Source: an uncultured Eubacterium sp. (GTDB taxonomy: Bacteria; Bacillota; Clostridia; Lachnospirales; Lachnospiraceae). From it: DNA of 64,000 nucleotides. The notes beneath the pieces are model-generated. The model saw only the letters and a list, made by a program, of their open reading frames with translations. It was not told the DNA's origin and searched no databases. Location of the stretch: positions 1 to 64,000 of the forward strand of contig CAJUIH010000003.1 of NCBI GenBank assembly GCA_910586045.1, written 5' to 3'. Positions 25,433 to 35,676 of the stretch are shown in pieces. Both the position numbers and the translations under genes were made by a program. Position 1 is the stretch's first letter; each line of letters begins with the position of its first letter.

Positions 25433-26564
25433 TTCCTAATAAATTTATAAATCTCTTATTAAATCTTATCGGTCTTCAGCTAAGTCCATCCATAATCCAT
25501 GTTTGTTTTCCTTGAATGCGTTTGATCTGAATCCATATATGAATGTACACGACTGAATCTCTGACCATTACCGATGCTTTGTTCACGGTATCTTTTGAAT
25601 TAGGTAACCAACCTGAAAACCATTGTATCATATAAACCGTGCATTGGAGTGTCCTCCGTTTCTATCTTTATTTTGAGATTTGAGATCATTAACTTGCGTA
25701 TCCATTGGAGAAGCAGGATGGGTTCTAAATGATGCAATCTTTTGGAGGATGTAATTTAGAATTCCGTTCCCATGAAACTGTGTTGTTTTAACAGAGTATC
25801 TTATAAAAGCTTTGAATTTAGGTTTCCGTTGCCTGATATCATCCGCTGCTTTTCCTAAAATATTCTGCTAAAATGAAAAGTTCAATTTCCTGCACCTGCC
25901 GGATGCCATTGTGACCGTTCTTTTCCGTACCAAACATTGGCTTTCGTTTCTGATGCCATTGGACTGTACCTCTCTTTTCATTAAGTTCATAAAAAGATTG
26001 AGTCTAAGTTTCCGCTCCCATTGGACTGTACCCCTCTTTCCTTAGGATTTCTGGTTAAGTATTGGGTTTAAGTTTCCGTTCCCATTGGACCGTACCCCTC
26101 TTTCTTTCAGAATCACTGAATAAAATACTGGGTCAAATTTTCGTTCCCACTGGACTGTACCCCTCTTTCTTTAGGCTGGCTCATCGGATATCGGATTTTA
26201 AATTCTGTACCCACTAGATGATGCCGCTCTTTCAATACAAATAGCAAAATAAAATATTGGGTTTTATATTACGTTCCCATTGGACTGTACCCCTTTCCTT
26301 AGTATGGATGTAAGTATTGGGTTTTAAGTTTCCGCTCCCATTGGACTGTACCCCGCTTTCATTCGCTTTTACTGGAAAGACCTATTCGGACCTTGGGTCA
26401 GTTTGATCATCACATCTCGACAGTTATCTGTGTACCGTCGTTTTCAAAATCGGTTAATGGATAAAAATTCCTAAGCTTATCAAATCATCGGACTGTACCT
26501 CGCTTTTTATAATATGGGGTGTATCGTACTTATTCTGGCGGACCCACCTCCTTTTTGATGTAAC

Positions 26565-26610
26565 ATTTCTTAAATTTTAGAAACAGATAAAATTTCTAAA
26601 ATTAAGAAAT
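26565..26610. promoter_or_regulatory. A/T-rich hairpin upstream of secA
   Basis: ATTTCTTAAATTTTAGAAA pairs with TTTCTAAAATTAAGAAAT with one unpaired base, loop about nine bases. It lies about 250 bases before the secA promoter at the right border of the array. It could be an operator or cruciform-prone site. The remainder to 26860 is A/T-rich and holds nothing else recognised. Confidence 0.5.
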
Positions 26611-26860
26611 ATTGTAAACTGCTCTGAAGTTTATGGAACTGCTTTGTTTTTGATGAACATATAATATCAAACAAAACAGGGTTTGTCAACAATTAATTTG
26701 AAAAAAAATTAAAAAAATATAATTAATCTGAATTTGTATAAACATTGTGAAATAATTCAGATAACTATATGCTTTATATTTTTTTTACACAATTCATCCT
26801 TTTTAAATCTGAACGCGGGTAGTTTATAAAATATTTACAAATAGTTCATGGCATTATCTA

Positions 26861-26889
26861 TTGTTTCATATACTAAGTAGTGCTATAAT
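26861..26889 (+). promoter_or_regulatory. Promoter of secA
   Basis: TTGTTT, 17 bases, TATAAT, with TGC directly before the -10 box. The leader to the ATG at 26976 is about 80 bases. Confidence 0.7.
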
Positions 26890-26975
26890 AAAAACGATTT
26901 TGTTGAAAGTGCAGTCTTTGGTAGTTACCTGTTGTGCGGTCAATGTACAGTATACGATAATGATGGGAGTTTATT

Positions 26976-29549
26976 ATGGGAGCATTTGAAAAAATTTTTG
27001 GTACACATAGTGAACGTGAGTTAAAAAGAATTAAGCCGCTTGTAGATAAAATCGAAGCCCTGCGTCCGCAGATGATGGAGATGTCTGACGAAGCGTTAAA
27101 AGAAAAAACACCGGAGTTTAAAAAGCGCCTGGAAGCAGGCGAAACAATGGATGATATATTGGTAGAAGCGTATGCGGTCGTAAGGGAGGCAGCGCGCCGT
27201 GTGCTTGGCATGGAACCGTACCGCGTACAGTTGATCGGCGGGATTGTCCTGCATCAGGGACGTATTGCGGAAATGAAGACCGGGGAAGGAAAAACGCTGG
27301 TCGCGACAATGCCGTCGTATTTAAATGCCCTGAACGGAAATGGAGTGCATATCGTAACCGTTAATGATTATCTGGCGCAGCGTGACGCGGATGAGATGGG
27401 ACAGGTTCACCAGTTTTTGGGCCTGACCGTCGGATGTATCTTAAACAGTATGGATAATGACGACCGCCGCAAAGCTTACGCGTGTGATATTACGTATGTG
27501 ACGAACAATGAACTGGGTTTTGATTACCTGCGTGATAATATGGTCATTTATAAAGAACAGCTTGTCCAGCGCGGGCTGCGTTATGCGATTGTGGATGAAG
27601 TGGATTCTATTTTAATCGATGAGGCGAGAACGCCGCTGATTATTTCCGGGCAGAGCGGAAAGTCTACCAAATTGTATGAAGCGTGCGATATACTGGCAAA
27701 ACAGATGAAGCGCGGCGAAGGCAACGGGGAATATACGAAAATGGATGCCATCATGGGCGTGGAAGCGCAGGAAGACGGCGATTTTATTGTAAATGAAAAG
27801 GACAAGGTGGTAAACCTTACCGCGGACGGTGTGAAAAAGGTGGAGAACTTTTTTAAGATCGAAAACCTTGCGGATGCGGAGAATCTGGAAATCCAGCATA
27901 ATATTATTCTGGCTCTGCGCGCCCATAATCTGATGTTTCGGGATAAAGACTACGTAGTAAAAGACGACGAGGTACTGATTGTCGATGAGTTTACCGGGCG
28001 CATCATGCCGGGACGCCGTTATTCGGACGGCCTGCACCAGGCGATTGAGGCAAAAGAACATGTCAAGGTGAAACGGGAAAGCCGCACGCTGGCTACGATC
28101 ACATTCCAGAACTTTTTTAATAAATTTGAAAAAAAAGCCGGCATGACCGGAACAGCGCTGACCGAAGAGCAGGAGTTCCGCGATATCTACGGCATGGACG
28201 TAATCGAGATCCCTACGAATGAGCCGGTCATCCGTGAAGACCATCAGGATGCCGTTTATAAAACGAAGAAAGAAAAATTCAAAGCGGTCTGTGATGATGT
28301 GGAAGAATCCCACAAAAAGGGACAGCCGGTACTGGTTGGTACCGTTACGATTGAAACGAGTGAGCTGCTGGATAAGATGCTAAGCCGCAGGGGTATTAAG
28401 CATCAGGTGCTCAATGCCAAGTTCCATGAGCTGGAGGCCGAAATCGTCAGCCATGCGGGAGAACATGGAACGGTAACGATTGCGACCAATATGGCCGGCC
28501 GTGGTACGGATATTAAATTGGACGAGGAGTCGCGCAAGGCAGGTGGGCTTAAAATCATCGGTACGGAACGCCACGAGTCCAGACGAATCGACAACCAGCT
28601 CCGCGGACGTTCCGGCCGTCAGGGTGACCCGGGAGAATCCAAATTCTATATTTCCCTGGAAGACGACCTGATGCGCCTGTTCGGCACCGAAAAACTGATG
28701 GATGTATTTACGACCCTGGGTGTGGCAGAGGGGGAGGAAATCCAGCATAAGATGCTCACAAATACGATTGAAAAGGCGCAGAAGAAGATAGAGGGGAACA
28801 ATTTCGGGATTCGTAAAAACCTGCTGGAATACGACCAGGTTATGAATGACCAGAGGGAAATTGTGTATGAAGAGCGCCTGAAGGTTTTAAACGGCGAAAG
28901 CATGCGCGAATCCATTTATAAAATGATCGTTGATTTTGTAGAGAATACCGTAGACGCCTGCTTATCGGATGATGTGAGCCGGGAAGAATGGGATTTTCAT
29001 GAATTAAACCAGCTTCTGACACCGGTGATTCCGCTGGAACCGCTGACGGCGGAGGCATTGGAAGACTGTAAGAACAGTAAAGAAGTAAAGCATAAGTTAA
29101 AAGAGCAGGCGGTAAAGCTGTACGAGGAAAAAGAAGCGGAATTTCCAGAGCCGGAGGCGATCCGGGAACTGGAGCGCGTCATTTTGTTAAAAGTGATTGA
29201 TCAGAAGTGGATGGCGCATCTGGACGATATGGACCAGCTTCGCCAGGGAATTGGTTTACAGGCCTATGGGCAGAGGGATCCGCTTGTGGAATACAAGCTG
29301 ATGGGCTTTGAAATGTTTGACGCGATGACGCAGAATATGAGGGAAGATACGCTGCGGCTGTTGTATCATGTCAGGGTCGAAGAAAAAGTCGAACGGGAAG
29401 AGGTAGCGAAAGTTACCGGTACGAATAAAGACGATACAACGGTAAACCAACCGAAAAAACGGGAAAAGAAAAAAATATATCCGAATGATTTGTGCCCATG
29501 CGGAAGTGGGAAAAAGTACAAGCATTGCTGTATGAATAAAATTGGATAG
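26976..29549 (+). CDS. secA: Protein translocase ATPase SecA
   Basis: Motor ATPase (857 residues) that drives preproteins through SecYEG. All domains are present: nucleotide-binding domain 1 with MKTGEGKTL and the DEVDS box, the preprotein crosslinking domain, domain 2 with [12 protein letters not shown] and [13 protein letters not shown], the helical wing and scaffold, and a C-terminal zinc-binding tail [13 protein letters not shown] that binds SecB-like partners or ribosomes. It stands alone, with no prfB following, between the 64-bp array and its terminator. Confidence 0.97.
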   Translation: MGAFEKIFGTHSERELKRIKPLVDKIEALRPQMMEMSDEALKEKTPEFKKRLEAGETMDDILVEAYAVVREAARRVLGMEPYRVQLIGGIVLHQGRIAEMKTGEGKTLVATMPSYLNALNGNGVHIVTVNDYLAQRDADEMGQVHQFLGLTVGCILNSMDNDDRRKAYACDITYVTNNELGFDYLRDNMVIYKEQLVQRGLRYAIVDEVDSILIDEARTPLIISGQSGKSTKLYEACDILAKQMKRGEGNGEYTKMDAIMGVEAQEDGDFIVNEKDKVVNLTADGVKKVENFFKIENLADAENLEIQHNIILALRAHNLMFRDKDYVVKDDEVLIVDEFTGRIMPGRRYSDGLHQAIEAKEHVKVKRESRTLATITFQNFFNKFEKKAGMTGTALTEEQEFRDIYGMDVIEIPTNEPVIREDHQDAVYKTKKEKFKAVCDDVEESHKKGQPVLVGTVTIETSELLDKMLSRRGIKHQVLNAKFHELEAEIVSHAGEHGTVTIATNMAGRGTDIKLDEESRKAGGLKIIGTERHESRRIDNQLRGRSGRQGDPGESKFYISLEDDLMRLFGTEKLMDVFTTLGVAEGEEIQHKMLTNTIEKAQKKIEGNNFGIRKNLLEYDQVMNDQREIVYEERLKVLNGESMRESIYKMIVDFVENTVDACLSDDVSREEWDFHELNQLLTPVIPLEPLTAEALEDCKNSKEVKHKLKEQAVKLYEEKEAEFPEPEAIRELERVILLKVIDQKWMAHLDDMDQLRQGIGLQAYGQRDPLVEYKLMGFEMFDAMTQNMREDTLRLLYHVRVEEKVEREEVAKVTGTNKDDTTVNQPKKREKKKIYPNDLCPCGSGKKYKHCCMNKIG

Positions 29550-29574
29550 AATATAAGGCGAAAGACAGCGTTAC

Positions 29575-29616
29575 AGGAAGTTTAGAAACAGTAAACAGAC
29601 TGTGATGCTGTTTTTT
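29575..29616 (+). terminator. Terminator of secA
   Basis: ACAGC-G-TTACAG pairs with CTGTGA-T-GCTGT (with one wobble) and is followed by six T residues. Confidence 0.75.
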
Positions 29617-29631
29617 CTGTGCTATCATTTA

Positions 29632-29660
29632 TTGACAATGTGTTCTGTATGCTTTATTAT
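29632..29660 (+). promoter_or_regulatory. Promoter of the hybrid histidine kinase gene
   Basis: TTGACA, 17 bases, TATTAT, directly after the secA terminator. Confidence 0.75.
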
Positions 29661-29739
29661 GTGTTAAAAAAGGACTAGTTTCGAAAGAAATCCGCTGCCG
29701 GACAGTTAGGCTGAATAAAGTGAAAGGAAGACAAACAGG

Positions 29740-32289
29740 ATGTTGGACAGAAAGATTAAAAAATTTTTTACAGTCAGTATCATCAGTGTACTGCTTATGT
29801 GCACAGTTGTGTTTGGATGGGCAATCGTATATATGCAGGAACAGACGGAAACTTCAGTCCAGGACATCAGTCAAATATATATGTCGGAAGTAAGCCGGCA
29901 GATTCAGCAGAAATTCGAAGTGATTACGACGCTTAGGCTGGACCAGGTACTTGGTATTATACAGCGCAGCAGTCCGGATACATTTACATATGGTCAGGAA
30001 ATGCTGTCGGATTTGCGGGTAGGCGCGGAGGTTAGGAGCTTTGAGTATCTCGGGATTTATGCACGGCAGGGAGAAGCGGTAAGAATCCTGGGGGAACCAG
30101 TGGAAATATCCCATTATGATACATTTTTGAACCGTCTGCAGGAAAATGGCAGTGCCGTTTCAATGGCTATGGGACGAAGCGGGGAAAGATATCTGATGCT
30201 GGCGCAGTTGGCGGATTATCCGTTGAAAGACGGCAGCAGGGGCGAAGCCCTGGTAGCGGGGGTATCGATGGAGTACCTGAATCATGCGTTATTTCTAAAT
30301 GAAGATGATTCTTTGGTGTATTCGCATGTCATTGTAAGCGACGGTACTTTTGTGATACGAAGCAGCGATGCGTACAGAGAAGATTATTTTAACCGCCTGC
30401 GTGCCATTGTAGATCCGATGGACGGCAAAGACGCGGATGATTATATCAAAGAATTAAAGGACGCTATGGAGGCAAATAAAACCTACGTTACGATGCTTTC
30501 CGTAAGCGGCCAGCGTAAAGAACTGTTTTGTTCCAGGATTTCGGAAGAAGTAGACTGGTTTATCATTTCCGTTATGCCAAGCGGGGTTTTGAATGAAAAA
30601 CTCAGCAAACTGGATGCCAAACGGATTATGATTATGCTTGGCTCCGCGATGGCGATTCTGGTAACGATGCTGATTATTTTTATTATGTATTACCGTCTGT
30701 CCATGCAGCAGATGAAGGAACTGGATAAAAAAGAACGGGCGGCCGTCCGTGCGAACAAGGCCAAAAGTGAATTTTTATCAAGCATGAGCCATGATATCCG
30801 TACCCCGATGAATGCGATTATCGGCATGACAGAAATCGCGCTTAGAAATCTGCATGATTCGATGCGGATCGAGGATTGTCTGAAAAAAGTACGTTTGTCC
30901 AGCAAGCATCTGCTGGGGCTGATCAATGATGTATTGGATATGTCAAAGATCGAAAGCGGGAAAATGACGCTGAATATCGCACAGATGTCCCTGCGGGAGG
31001 CTATGGATGACATTGTGAATATTATGCAGCCGCAGGTCAAGGAACGCAGCCAGTATTTTGATATTTTTATCCGTGATATTATGTCGGAAAACGTTTACTG
31101 CGACGCGGTGCGGTTAAACCAGGTTTTATTGAACCTGCTGTCCAATGCGGTAAAATTTACACCGGAACGGGGACGGATTGACGCCCATTTGTATCAGGAA
31201 GCGTCTGCGCTGGGGGAGGATTATATACGCACGCATTTTATTGTGGAAGATAATGGGATCGGAATGTCCGAAGAGTTCCAGAAAAAGATTTTTGAAACAT
31301 TTGCGAGGGAAGAAGAAAATGAGAAAGTGCAAAAAACGATCGGAACCGGGCTTGGAACTTCCATAACGAAAAGCATAATCAGCCTGATGGGCGGGACGAT
31401 TACCGTAAAAAGCAGGCAGGGCGAGGGAAGTAAATTCCATGTGGTCCTGGATTTAAAAAAATCCGAGCAGACGGAGAATGAAATGGTGCTGCCGCCGTGG
31501 AACGTATTGGTAGTAGATGATAATGAAATGCTTTGTTTGAGCGCGGTTGCAAATCTGGAAGCACTGGGCGTTCATGCGGACTGGACACTGGACGGACACC
31601 AGGCGGTAGATCTTATCGAAGAGCGTCATAATAAGAAAGAAGATTACCACGTCGTATTGATCGACTGGAAAATGCCGAATATGGACGGGATTCAGACCGT
31701 CCGGGAGATCCACAAAAGGGTAGGCAGGGATATACCGATTTTTCTGATTTCGGCCTATGACTGGAGTGAACTGGAGGAACAGGTCTTGGATGCCGGAATC
31801 GAGGGATTTATTGCGAAACCGCTGTTTAAGTCTACCTTATATGCCCGGTTAAAACAGTACGCGGAAGGGAACTGCGAAGAACAGGAAGCGGAGGCGGAGG
31901 AGTATGACTTTCAGGGAAAGCATATTCTGCTGGCGGAGGATATTGATATCAACTGGGAAATCGCAAATGAACTGTTTTCCGCGGTTGGACTGGAACTGGA
32001 ATGGGCGGTAAACGGACAGGAGTGTGTGGAAAAATTTGCCGCATCGGAAATCGGATTTTACGATGCGATTCTAATGGACGTCAGAATGCCGGTTATGAAC
32101 GGATATGATGCAACAAAGGCAATCCGTGCGCTAGAGCGTGAAGACAGCGGCCTGCCGATTATTGCGATGACGGCGGACGCGTTTGCGGACGACGCGAGAC
32201 ACTGCTTTGAGAGCGGTATGGACGACCATTTAACCAAGCCGCTGGATATCCGGGAATGCATGCGGACATTCCGAAAGTACCTTGGTTAA
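29740..32289 (+). CDS. Hybrid sensor histidine kinase with two receiver domains
   Basis: An 849-residue membrane kinase. Two transmembrane segments (about 10-31 and 296-318) enclose an extracellular sensor of about 260 residues of the Cache type. The HisKA box SMSHDIRTPMNA places the phospho-His at 351. An HATPase domain follows (NLLSNAVKFT, DNGIGM, GTGLGTS). Two receiver domains end the chain, the first with LVVDDNE and LIDWKMPNMDG, the second with LLAEDIDIN and LMDVRMPVMNG; both keep the Asp. No output domain is present, so a separate regulator or phosphorelay protein is needed. The amino-acid ABC transporter downstream has its own promoter, but the pairing suggests a nutrient-sensing role. 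Confidence 0.92.
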   Translation: MLDRKIKKFFTVSIISVLLMCTVVFGWAIVYMQEQTETSVQDISQIYMSEVSRQIQQKFEVITTLRLDQVLGIIQRSSPDTFTYGQEMLSDLRVGAEVRSFEYLGIYARQGEAVRILGEPVEISHYDTFLNRLQENGSAVSMAMGRSGERYLMLAQLADYPLKDGSRGEALVAGVSMEYLNHALFLNEDDSLVYSHVIVSDGTFVIRSSDAYREDYFNRLRAIVDPMDGKDADDYIKELKDAMEANKTYVTMLSVSGQRKELFCSRISEEVDWFIISVMPSGVLNEKLSKLDAKRIMIMLGSAMAILVTMLIIFIMYYRLSMQQMKELDKKERAAVRANKAKSEFLSSMSHDIRTPMNAIIGMTEIALRNLHDSMRIEDCLKKVRLSSKHLLGLINDVLDMSKIESGKMTLNIAQMSLREAMDDIVNIMQPQVKERSQYFDIFIRDIMSENVYCDAVRLNQVLLNLLSNAVKFTPERGRIDAHLYQEASALGEDYIRTHFIVEDNGIGMSEEFQKKIFETFAREEENEKVQKTIGTGLGTSITKSIISLMGGTITVKSRQGEGSKFHVVLDLKKSEQTENEMVLPPWNVLVVDDNEMLCLSAVANLEALGVHADWTLDGHQAVDLIEERHNKKEDYHVVLIDWKMPNMDGIQTVREIHKRVGRDIPIFLISAYDWSELEEQVLDAGIEGFIAKPLFKSTLYARLKQYAEGNCEEQEAEAEEYDFQGKHILLAEDIDINWEIANELFSAVGLELEWAVNGQECVEKFAASEIGFYDAILMDVRMPVMNGYDATKAIRALEREDSGLPIIAMTADAFADDARHCFESGMDDHLTKPLDIRECMRTFRKYLG

Positions 32290-32325
32290 GCGGATGCGTA
32301 AATTACAGCCATTTTTTATAATATA

Positions 32326-32354
32326 TTGCATTTTTATAAAGAATTATGTATAAT
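32326..32354 (+). promoter_or_regulatory. Promoter of the amino-acid ABC transporter operon
   Basis: TTGCAT, 17 bases, TATAAT, 45 bases before the substrate-binding protein gene. Confidence 0.7.
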
Positions 32355-32398
32355 GACAAAGGTTGTGAGTACAGGCCACAAAAAAAGGAGGATAATAA

Positions 32399-33310
32399 AT
32401 GAAGAAACTAATCGCAGCATTAATAACATGTACGCTTACAGCAGCCATGCTGGTTGGATGCGGTTCGTCTGATGAGGGAAGCAGTCCGTCCAATGCAGGG
32501 GCGGGATCAGACGTGAACGCGGAAATCACAGATGCAGGAACACAGATAGAAGCGGATACAAACGCGGATTTAGAAGAAAACAAAGGAAACGATAACGGGC
32601 AAGACGCTTCCGGAACTTCCGGCGGAGAGTTTACTACGGTTACGGACGGTGTTTTGACCATGGCGACAAACGCGTATTTCCCGCCGTACGAGTATTACGA
32701 AGGCAGCGATATTGTCGGTATTGACGCGGAAATCGCGGATGCTATCGCAAAAAAACTCGGTTTGGAATTAAAAATCGAGGATATGGAATTTGAGTCGATC
32801 ATTATCGCGGTGTCCCAGGGAAAAGCGGATCTGGGGCTGGCCGGAATGACCGTGACCGAAGACCGTTTAAAATCGGTTGATTTTACAGACAGCTACGCGA
32901 CCGGTATCCAGGTTGTGATCGTGACAGAGGATTCGCCGATTAAGACACTGGAAGACCTGGAAGGGAAAAAGGTCGGCGTGCAGTTTGGAACGACAGGGGA
33001 TTCACTTGTAAAAGAAAAACTGGGAGAAGACAGCGCAGACCAGTACAACAAAGGTTCCGACGCGATTATGGCATTAAAGCAGGGCAAAGTAGACGCGGTT
33101 GTTATAGACAACCAGCCTGCGCTTTCTTATGTCGGTACAACAGACGGACTCAAGATTTTGGATACGGAGTTTGCGGTTGAAGATTATGCGGCAGCGATTG
33201 CCAAGGGCAACGAAGGGCTTGTAGAAGCGATTAATAACGCATTGGCCGAACTGAAAAGTGATGGGACGATCCAGTCCATCCTTGATAAATATATTAAGGC
33301 AGATGAATAA
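32399..33310 (+). CDS. Amino-acid ABC transporter substrate-binding lipoprotein
   Basis: A 303-residue extracellular solute-binding protein family 3 member. A signal peptide ends in MLVGCG with a lipidated Cys near residue 21. An acidic Ser/Asn/Gly linker is followed by the two-lobed binding domain (LTMATNAYFPPYEYYEG, VGIDAEIADAIAKKLG, DLGLAGMTVTEDRLKSVDFT, KKVGVQFGTTGD). It probably delivers polar amino acids. A hairpin terminator after its stop should make it more abundant than the permease and ATPase that follow. Confidence 0.93.
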   Translation: MKKLIAALITCTLTAAMLVGCGSSDEGSSPSNAGAGSDVNAEITDAGTQIEADTNADLEENKGNDNGQDASGTSGGEFTTVTDGVLTMATNAYFPPYEYYEGSDIVGIDAEIADAIAKKLGLELKIEDMEFESIIIAVSQGKADLGLAGMTVTEDRLKSVDFTDSYATGIQVVIVTEDSPIKTLEDLEGKKVGVQFGTTGDSLVKEKLGEDSADQYNKGSDAIMALKQGKVDAVVIDNQPALSYVGTTDGLKILDTEFAVEDYAAAIAKGNEGLVEAINNALAELKSDGTIQSILDKYIKADE

Positions 33311-33354
33311 GAAATGACGGGACACTGGCGCAAAAACAGCCAGTTGCTTGAAAT

Positions 33355-33383
33355 AGAGGGCATAGGAACTGCCCTCTTTTTTT
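33355..33383 (+). terminator. Intra-operon terminator after the substrate-binding protein gene
   Basis: AGAGGGCA pairs with TGCCCTCT around TAGGAAC, followed by seven T residues. The permease Shine-Dalgarno (AAAGGAGGAG) begins at once after the T tract, so readthrough sets permease and ATPase levels. Confidence 0.85.
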
Positions 33384-33397
33384 AAAGGAGGAGAACA

Positions 33398-34138
33398 TTG
33401 AGCCGGATTGAAATGCAGATACAAGAACTAAAGGATCAGGTGACGCTGTGCTTTGTGGATGAAAACCGCTGGCAATTTATTGTAGACGGCCTGCTCATGA
33501 CGTTTAAAATCACATTAGGTGCGCTCGTACTGGGCCTGGTAATCGGAATCCTGTTATCGATTATCCGTTCTGCGCATGACCAGATCGGAAAAAAGGCGCT
33601 GCAGGGTCCGGGCGGGCTGCTGCTGCGCCTCCTAAACGGGGCCGCGAAATTATACCTGACGGTGATCCGCGGAACACCTACGCTGGTACAGCTTTTGCTG
33701 ATGTATTTTGTTTTTTTGAAAGATTGGGATAATAAAGTCAGTGTGGCTATTTTGTCGTTCGGGATTAATTCCGGCGCTTATGTAGCCGAAATTTTCCGCT
33801 CCGGTATTATGTCGATCGATAAGGGGCAGATGGAGGCTGGCCGTTCCCTTGGGCTTGGCTATGTAAAGACGATGCAGAAAATTATATTGCCGCAGGCATT
33901 TAAAAATACGCTGCCGGCGCTTGTCAATGAAATGATTACGCTGTTTAAGGAGACGTCCATCAGCGGGTATATCGGGCTGAACGAACTGACAAGGGGCGGC
34001 AATATTATCCAAAGCGCAACATTCAGCCCGTTTTTGCCGTTAATGGCGGTAGCGGTAATTTATCTGGCCATTGTTATGTTTATCACATGGATCATGGGGC
34101 TGATCGAAAGGAGATTGAGGGAAAGTGATCGTCGTTAA
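33398..34138 (+). CDS. Amino-acid ABC transporter permease
   Basis: A 246-residue inner-membrane subunit of the HisM/GlnP type with about five membrane helices. An amphipathic N-terminus is followed by [20 protein letters not shown] and [15 protein letters not shown]. The EAA loop is [33 protein letters not shown] start with a strong AAAGGAGGAG site. Its 3' end overlaps the ATPase gene by 14 bases. Confidence 0.94.
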   Translation: MSRIEMQIQELKDQVTLCFVDENRWQFIVDGLLMTFKITLGALVLGLVIGILLSIIRSAHDQIGKKALQGPGGLLLRLLNGAAKLYLTVIRGTPTLVQLLLMYFVFLKDWDNKVSVAILSFGINSGAYVAEIFRSGIMSIDKGQMEAGRSLGLGYVKTMQKIILPQAFKNTLPALVNEMITLFKETSISGYIGLNELTRGGNIIQSATFSPFLPLMAVAVIYLAIVMFITWIMGLIERRLRESDRR

Positions 34139-34847
34139 TAAACTCACCAAAAAATTTGGAAAACAACTCGTATTAAATAATATATCGGAACATATCGGGG
34201 CCGGAGAGAAAATAGCGATTATCGGACCGTCCGGTTCCGGAAAATCTACCTTTCTGCGCTGTATGAACCTGCTGGAACAGCCGACAGAAGGGCAGATTAT
34301 TTTTGACGGCACGGATATCACGGCAAAAGGCGCGGATATCAATGGAATCCGGCGGCAGATGGGGATGGTTTTTCAGCATTTTAATCTGTTTCCGCATTTA
34401 TCCATTATGCAGAATATTACATTGGCGCCGCTGGAATTGAAACTGATGGGAAAAGACGAGGCACGGGAGGAAGCGCTGCGCCTGCTGCGCCTGGTGAACC
34501 TGGAGGAAAAGGCGGACGCCTATCCGGGGCAGCTTTCGGGCGGGCAGAAGCAAAGGATCGCGATTGTGCGTTCTCTGGCCTTAAAGCCGAAAATGATGCT
34601 GTTCGACGAGCCTACTTCCGCCCTGGACCCGGAGATGGTCGGAGAAGTATTGGAAGTAATGAAAGGCCTGGCAGACGACGGGATGACGATGGCGGTAGTT
34701 ACGCACGAAATGGGGTTTGCGCGGGAAGTCGCAACCAGGGTGTTTTTTATGGACGGCGGCTATATTATGGAGCAGGGAACGCCGCAGCAGGTATTCGAAC
34801 ATCCGCAGAATGCAAGGACAAAGGAGTTTTTGTCAAAAGTGCTGTAA
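34125..34847 (+). CDS. Amino-acid ABC transporter ATP-binding protein
   Basis: A 240-residue GlnQ-type ATPase. Walker A is GPSGSGKST, the Q-loop is [10 protein letters not shown], the signature is LSGGQKQR, Walker B is [13 protein letters not shown], and the H-loop is [15 protein letters not shown] start inside the permease 3' end, indicating translational coupling. Confidence 0.95.
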   Translation: MIVVNKLTKKFGKQLVLNNISEHIGAGEKIAIIGPSGSGKSTFLRCMNLLEQPTEGQIIFDGTDITAKGADINGIRRQMGMVFQHFNLFPHLSIMQNITLAPLELKLMGKDEAREEALRLLRLVNLEEKADAYPGQLSGGQKQRIAIVRSLALKPKMMLFDEPTSALDPEMVGEVLEVMKGLADDGMTMAVVTHEMGFAREVATRVFFMDGGYIMEQGTPQQVFEHPQNARTKEFLSKVL

Positions 34848-35016
34848 CATCTTGTTAATGGAATCCTAATGTTAAAATCGTATCCTATACTTATGAAAAT
34901 GTAAGAAATGGACGAAATATAATGCAAAAGGAAAATGGCAGGATTGAGGATTGCATACCGCATCTGAAAAGTCGAAAAATATCAGCGAAAAAGAATAGAT
35001 AGAAAGGGGAATGCTT

Positions 35017-35643
35017 ATGAGTCTGTCGGTCACAGGTTATATGAAACAATACTACAGGGGAAATGTATTTGGCGCGACATCGAACGGAAGAGCCGGATAC
35101 GGCCCAAAAAACCTGCTTTCAGCGGATATGAAAGCAATCAGACGCGCCGTTAAGGATTTGGGCGGCTATGATTATGAGGAAGGGGAAGGCAGCGAGCTGA
35201 TGAATAAGGTGCAGGCGTTTGTCGATACTTATAATCATTATGTCGACTCTGCCAAAGGAATTGATGACCCCGATATGAAGCGCTATCTGACAAAATTAAA
35301 AAAGCTGACGAAAGAAAACGCGGATGAGTTTTCCGAAATCGGCATTACGATCCAAAGCAGCGGAAAACTCAAAGTAGATAAAAAAGCGCTGCAGGATACG
35401 GGCCGCTATCAGGTCAGCAAATTGTTTGCAAAAGACGCGGAATTTAGCCAGCAGGCAGATCTGTGGATGAAACGGACCGATCATATGGTGATGCGCAAAA
35501 ATCTAACGGCGACAAAACAGGAGCCGTCCAAAAAGACAGAAAACAGGCAAGCGGCAGACCCGCAGGCTTTGGGCATGGATGCCCAGCTCGCGCAGCAGCT
35601 TGGCCTGGCATTATCCGGAAATCAGATTGATTATTCCGTTTAA
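35017..35643 (+). CDS. FliD C-terminus-like hypothetical protein
   Basis: A 208-residue protein of unknown function. The middle (FVDTYNHYVDSAKG, YLTKLKKLTKENADEFSEIGITIQSSGKLKVDKKALQD) resembles the C-terminal part of the flagellar cap protein FliD, where similar strings describe rotation-length helices and an IGI-GKL-D turn. FliD is about twice as long, and no N-terminal FliD domain is present. There is no signal peptide. ATG 35017 has AAAGGGG seven bases upstream, whereas 35011 would be too close. It precedes two surface proteins. Other reading: a small filament-associated or structural protein. Confidence 0.6.
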   Translation: MSLSVTGYMKQYYRGNVFGATSNGRAGYGPKNLLSADMKAIRRAVKDLGGYDYEEGEGSELMNKVQAFVDTYNHYVDSAKGIDDPDMKRYLTKLKKLTKENADEFSEIGITIQSSGKLKVDKKALQDTGRYQVSKLFAKDAEFSQQADLWMKRTDHMVMRKNLTATKQEPSKKTENRQAADPQALGMDAQLAQQLGLALSGNQIDYSV

Positions 35644-35676
35644 GAAAAATGGGAACCCGATGATTGGAGGATGGAG

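Larger units (their letters stand above)
25227..26510. repeat. Degenerate array of about 64-bp units upstream of secA
   Basis: About 15 diverged units share the core CCATTGGACTGTACCCC followed by CTCTTTCTTTAG, preceded by TTGGGTTTAAGTTTCCGTT. CCATTGG-like cores start near 25229, 25641, 25702, 25769, 25831, 25916, 25956, 26018, 26082, 26147, 26211, 26277, 26338 and 26485, mostly 61-67 bp apart. Units between 25956 and 26360 are most alike; those to the left decay. Both core and inter-core sequence are related, which is unlike CRISPR. No reading frame crosses it. A second repeat interrupts it at 25276-25382. Confidence 0.85.

Noticed and set aside
25900..26510. CRISPR array
   Set aside because: Repeats are degenerate, spacing is uneven and sequence between cores is itself related; no cas genes are present.
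25166..26975. Hidden protein gene or tRNA cluster in the 1.8 kb gap
   Set aside because: No open frame with a ribosome site and no tRNA-like cloverleaf could be found in either strand.
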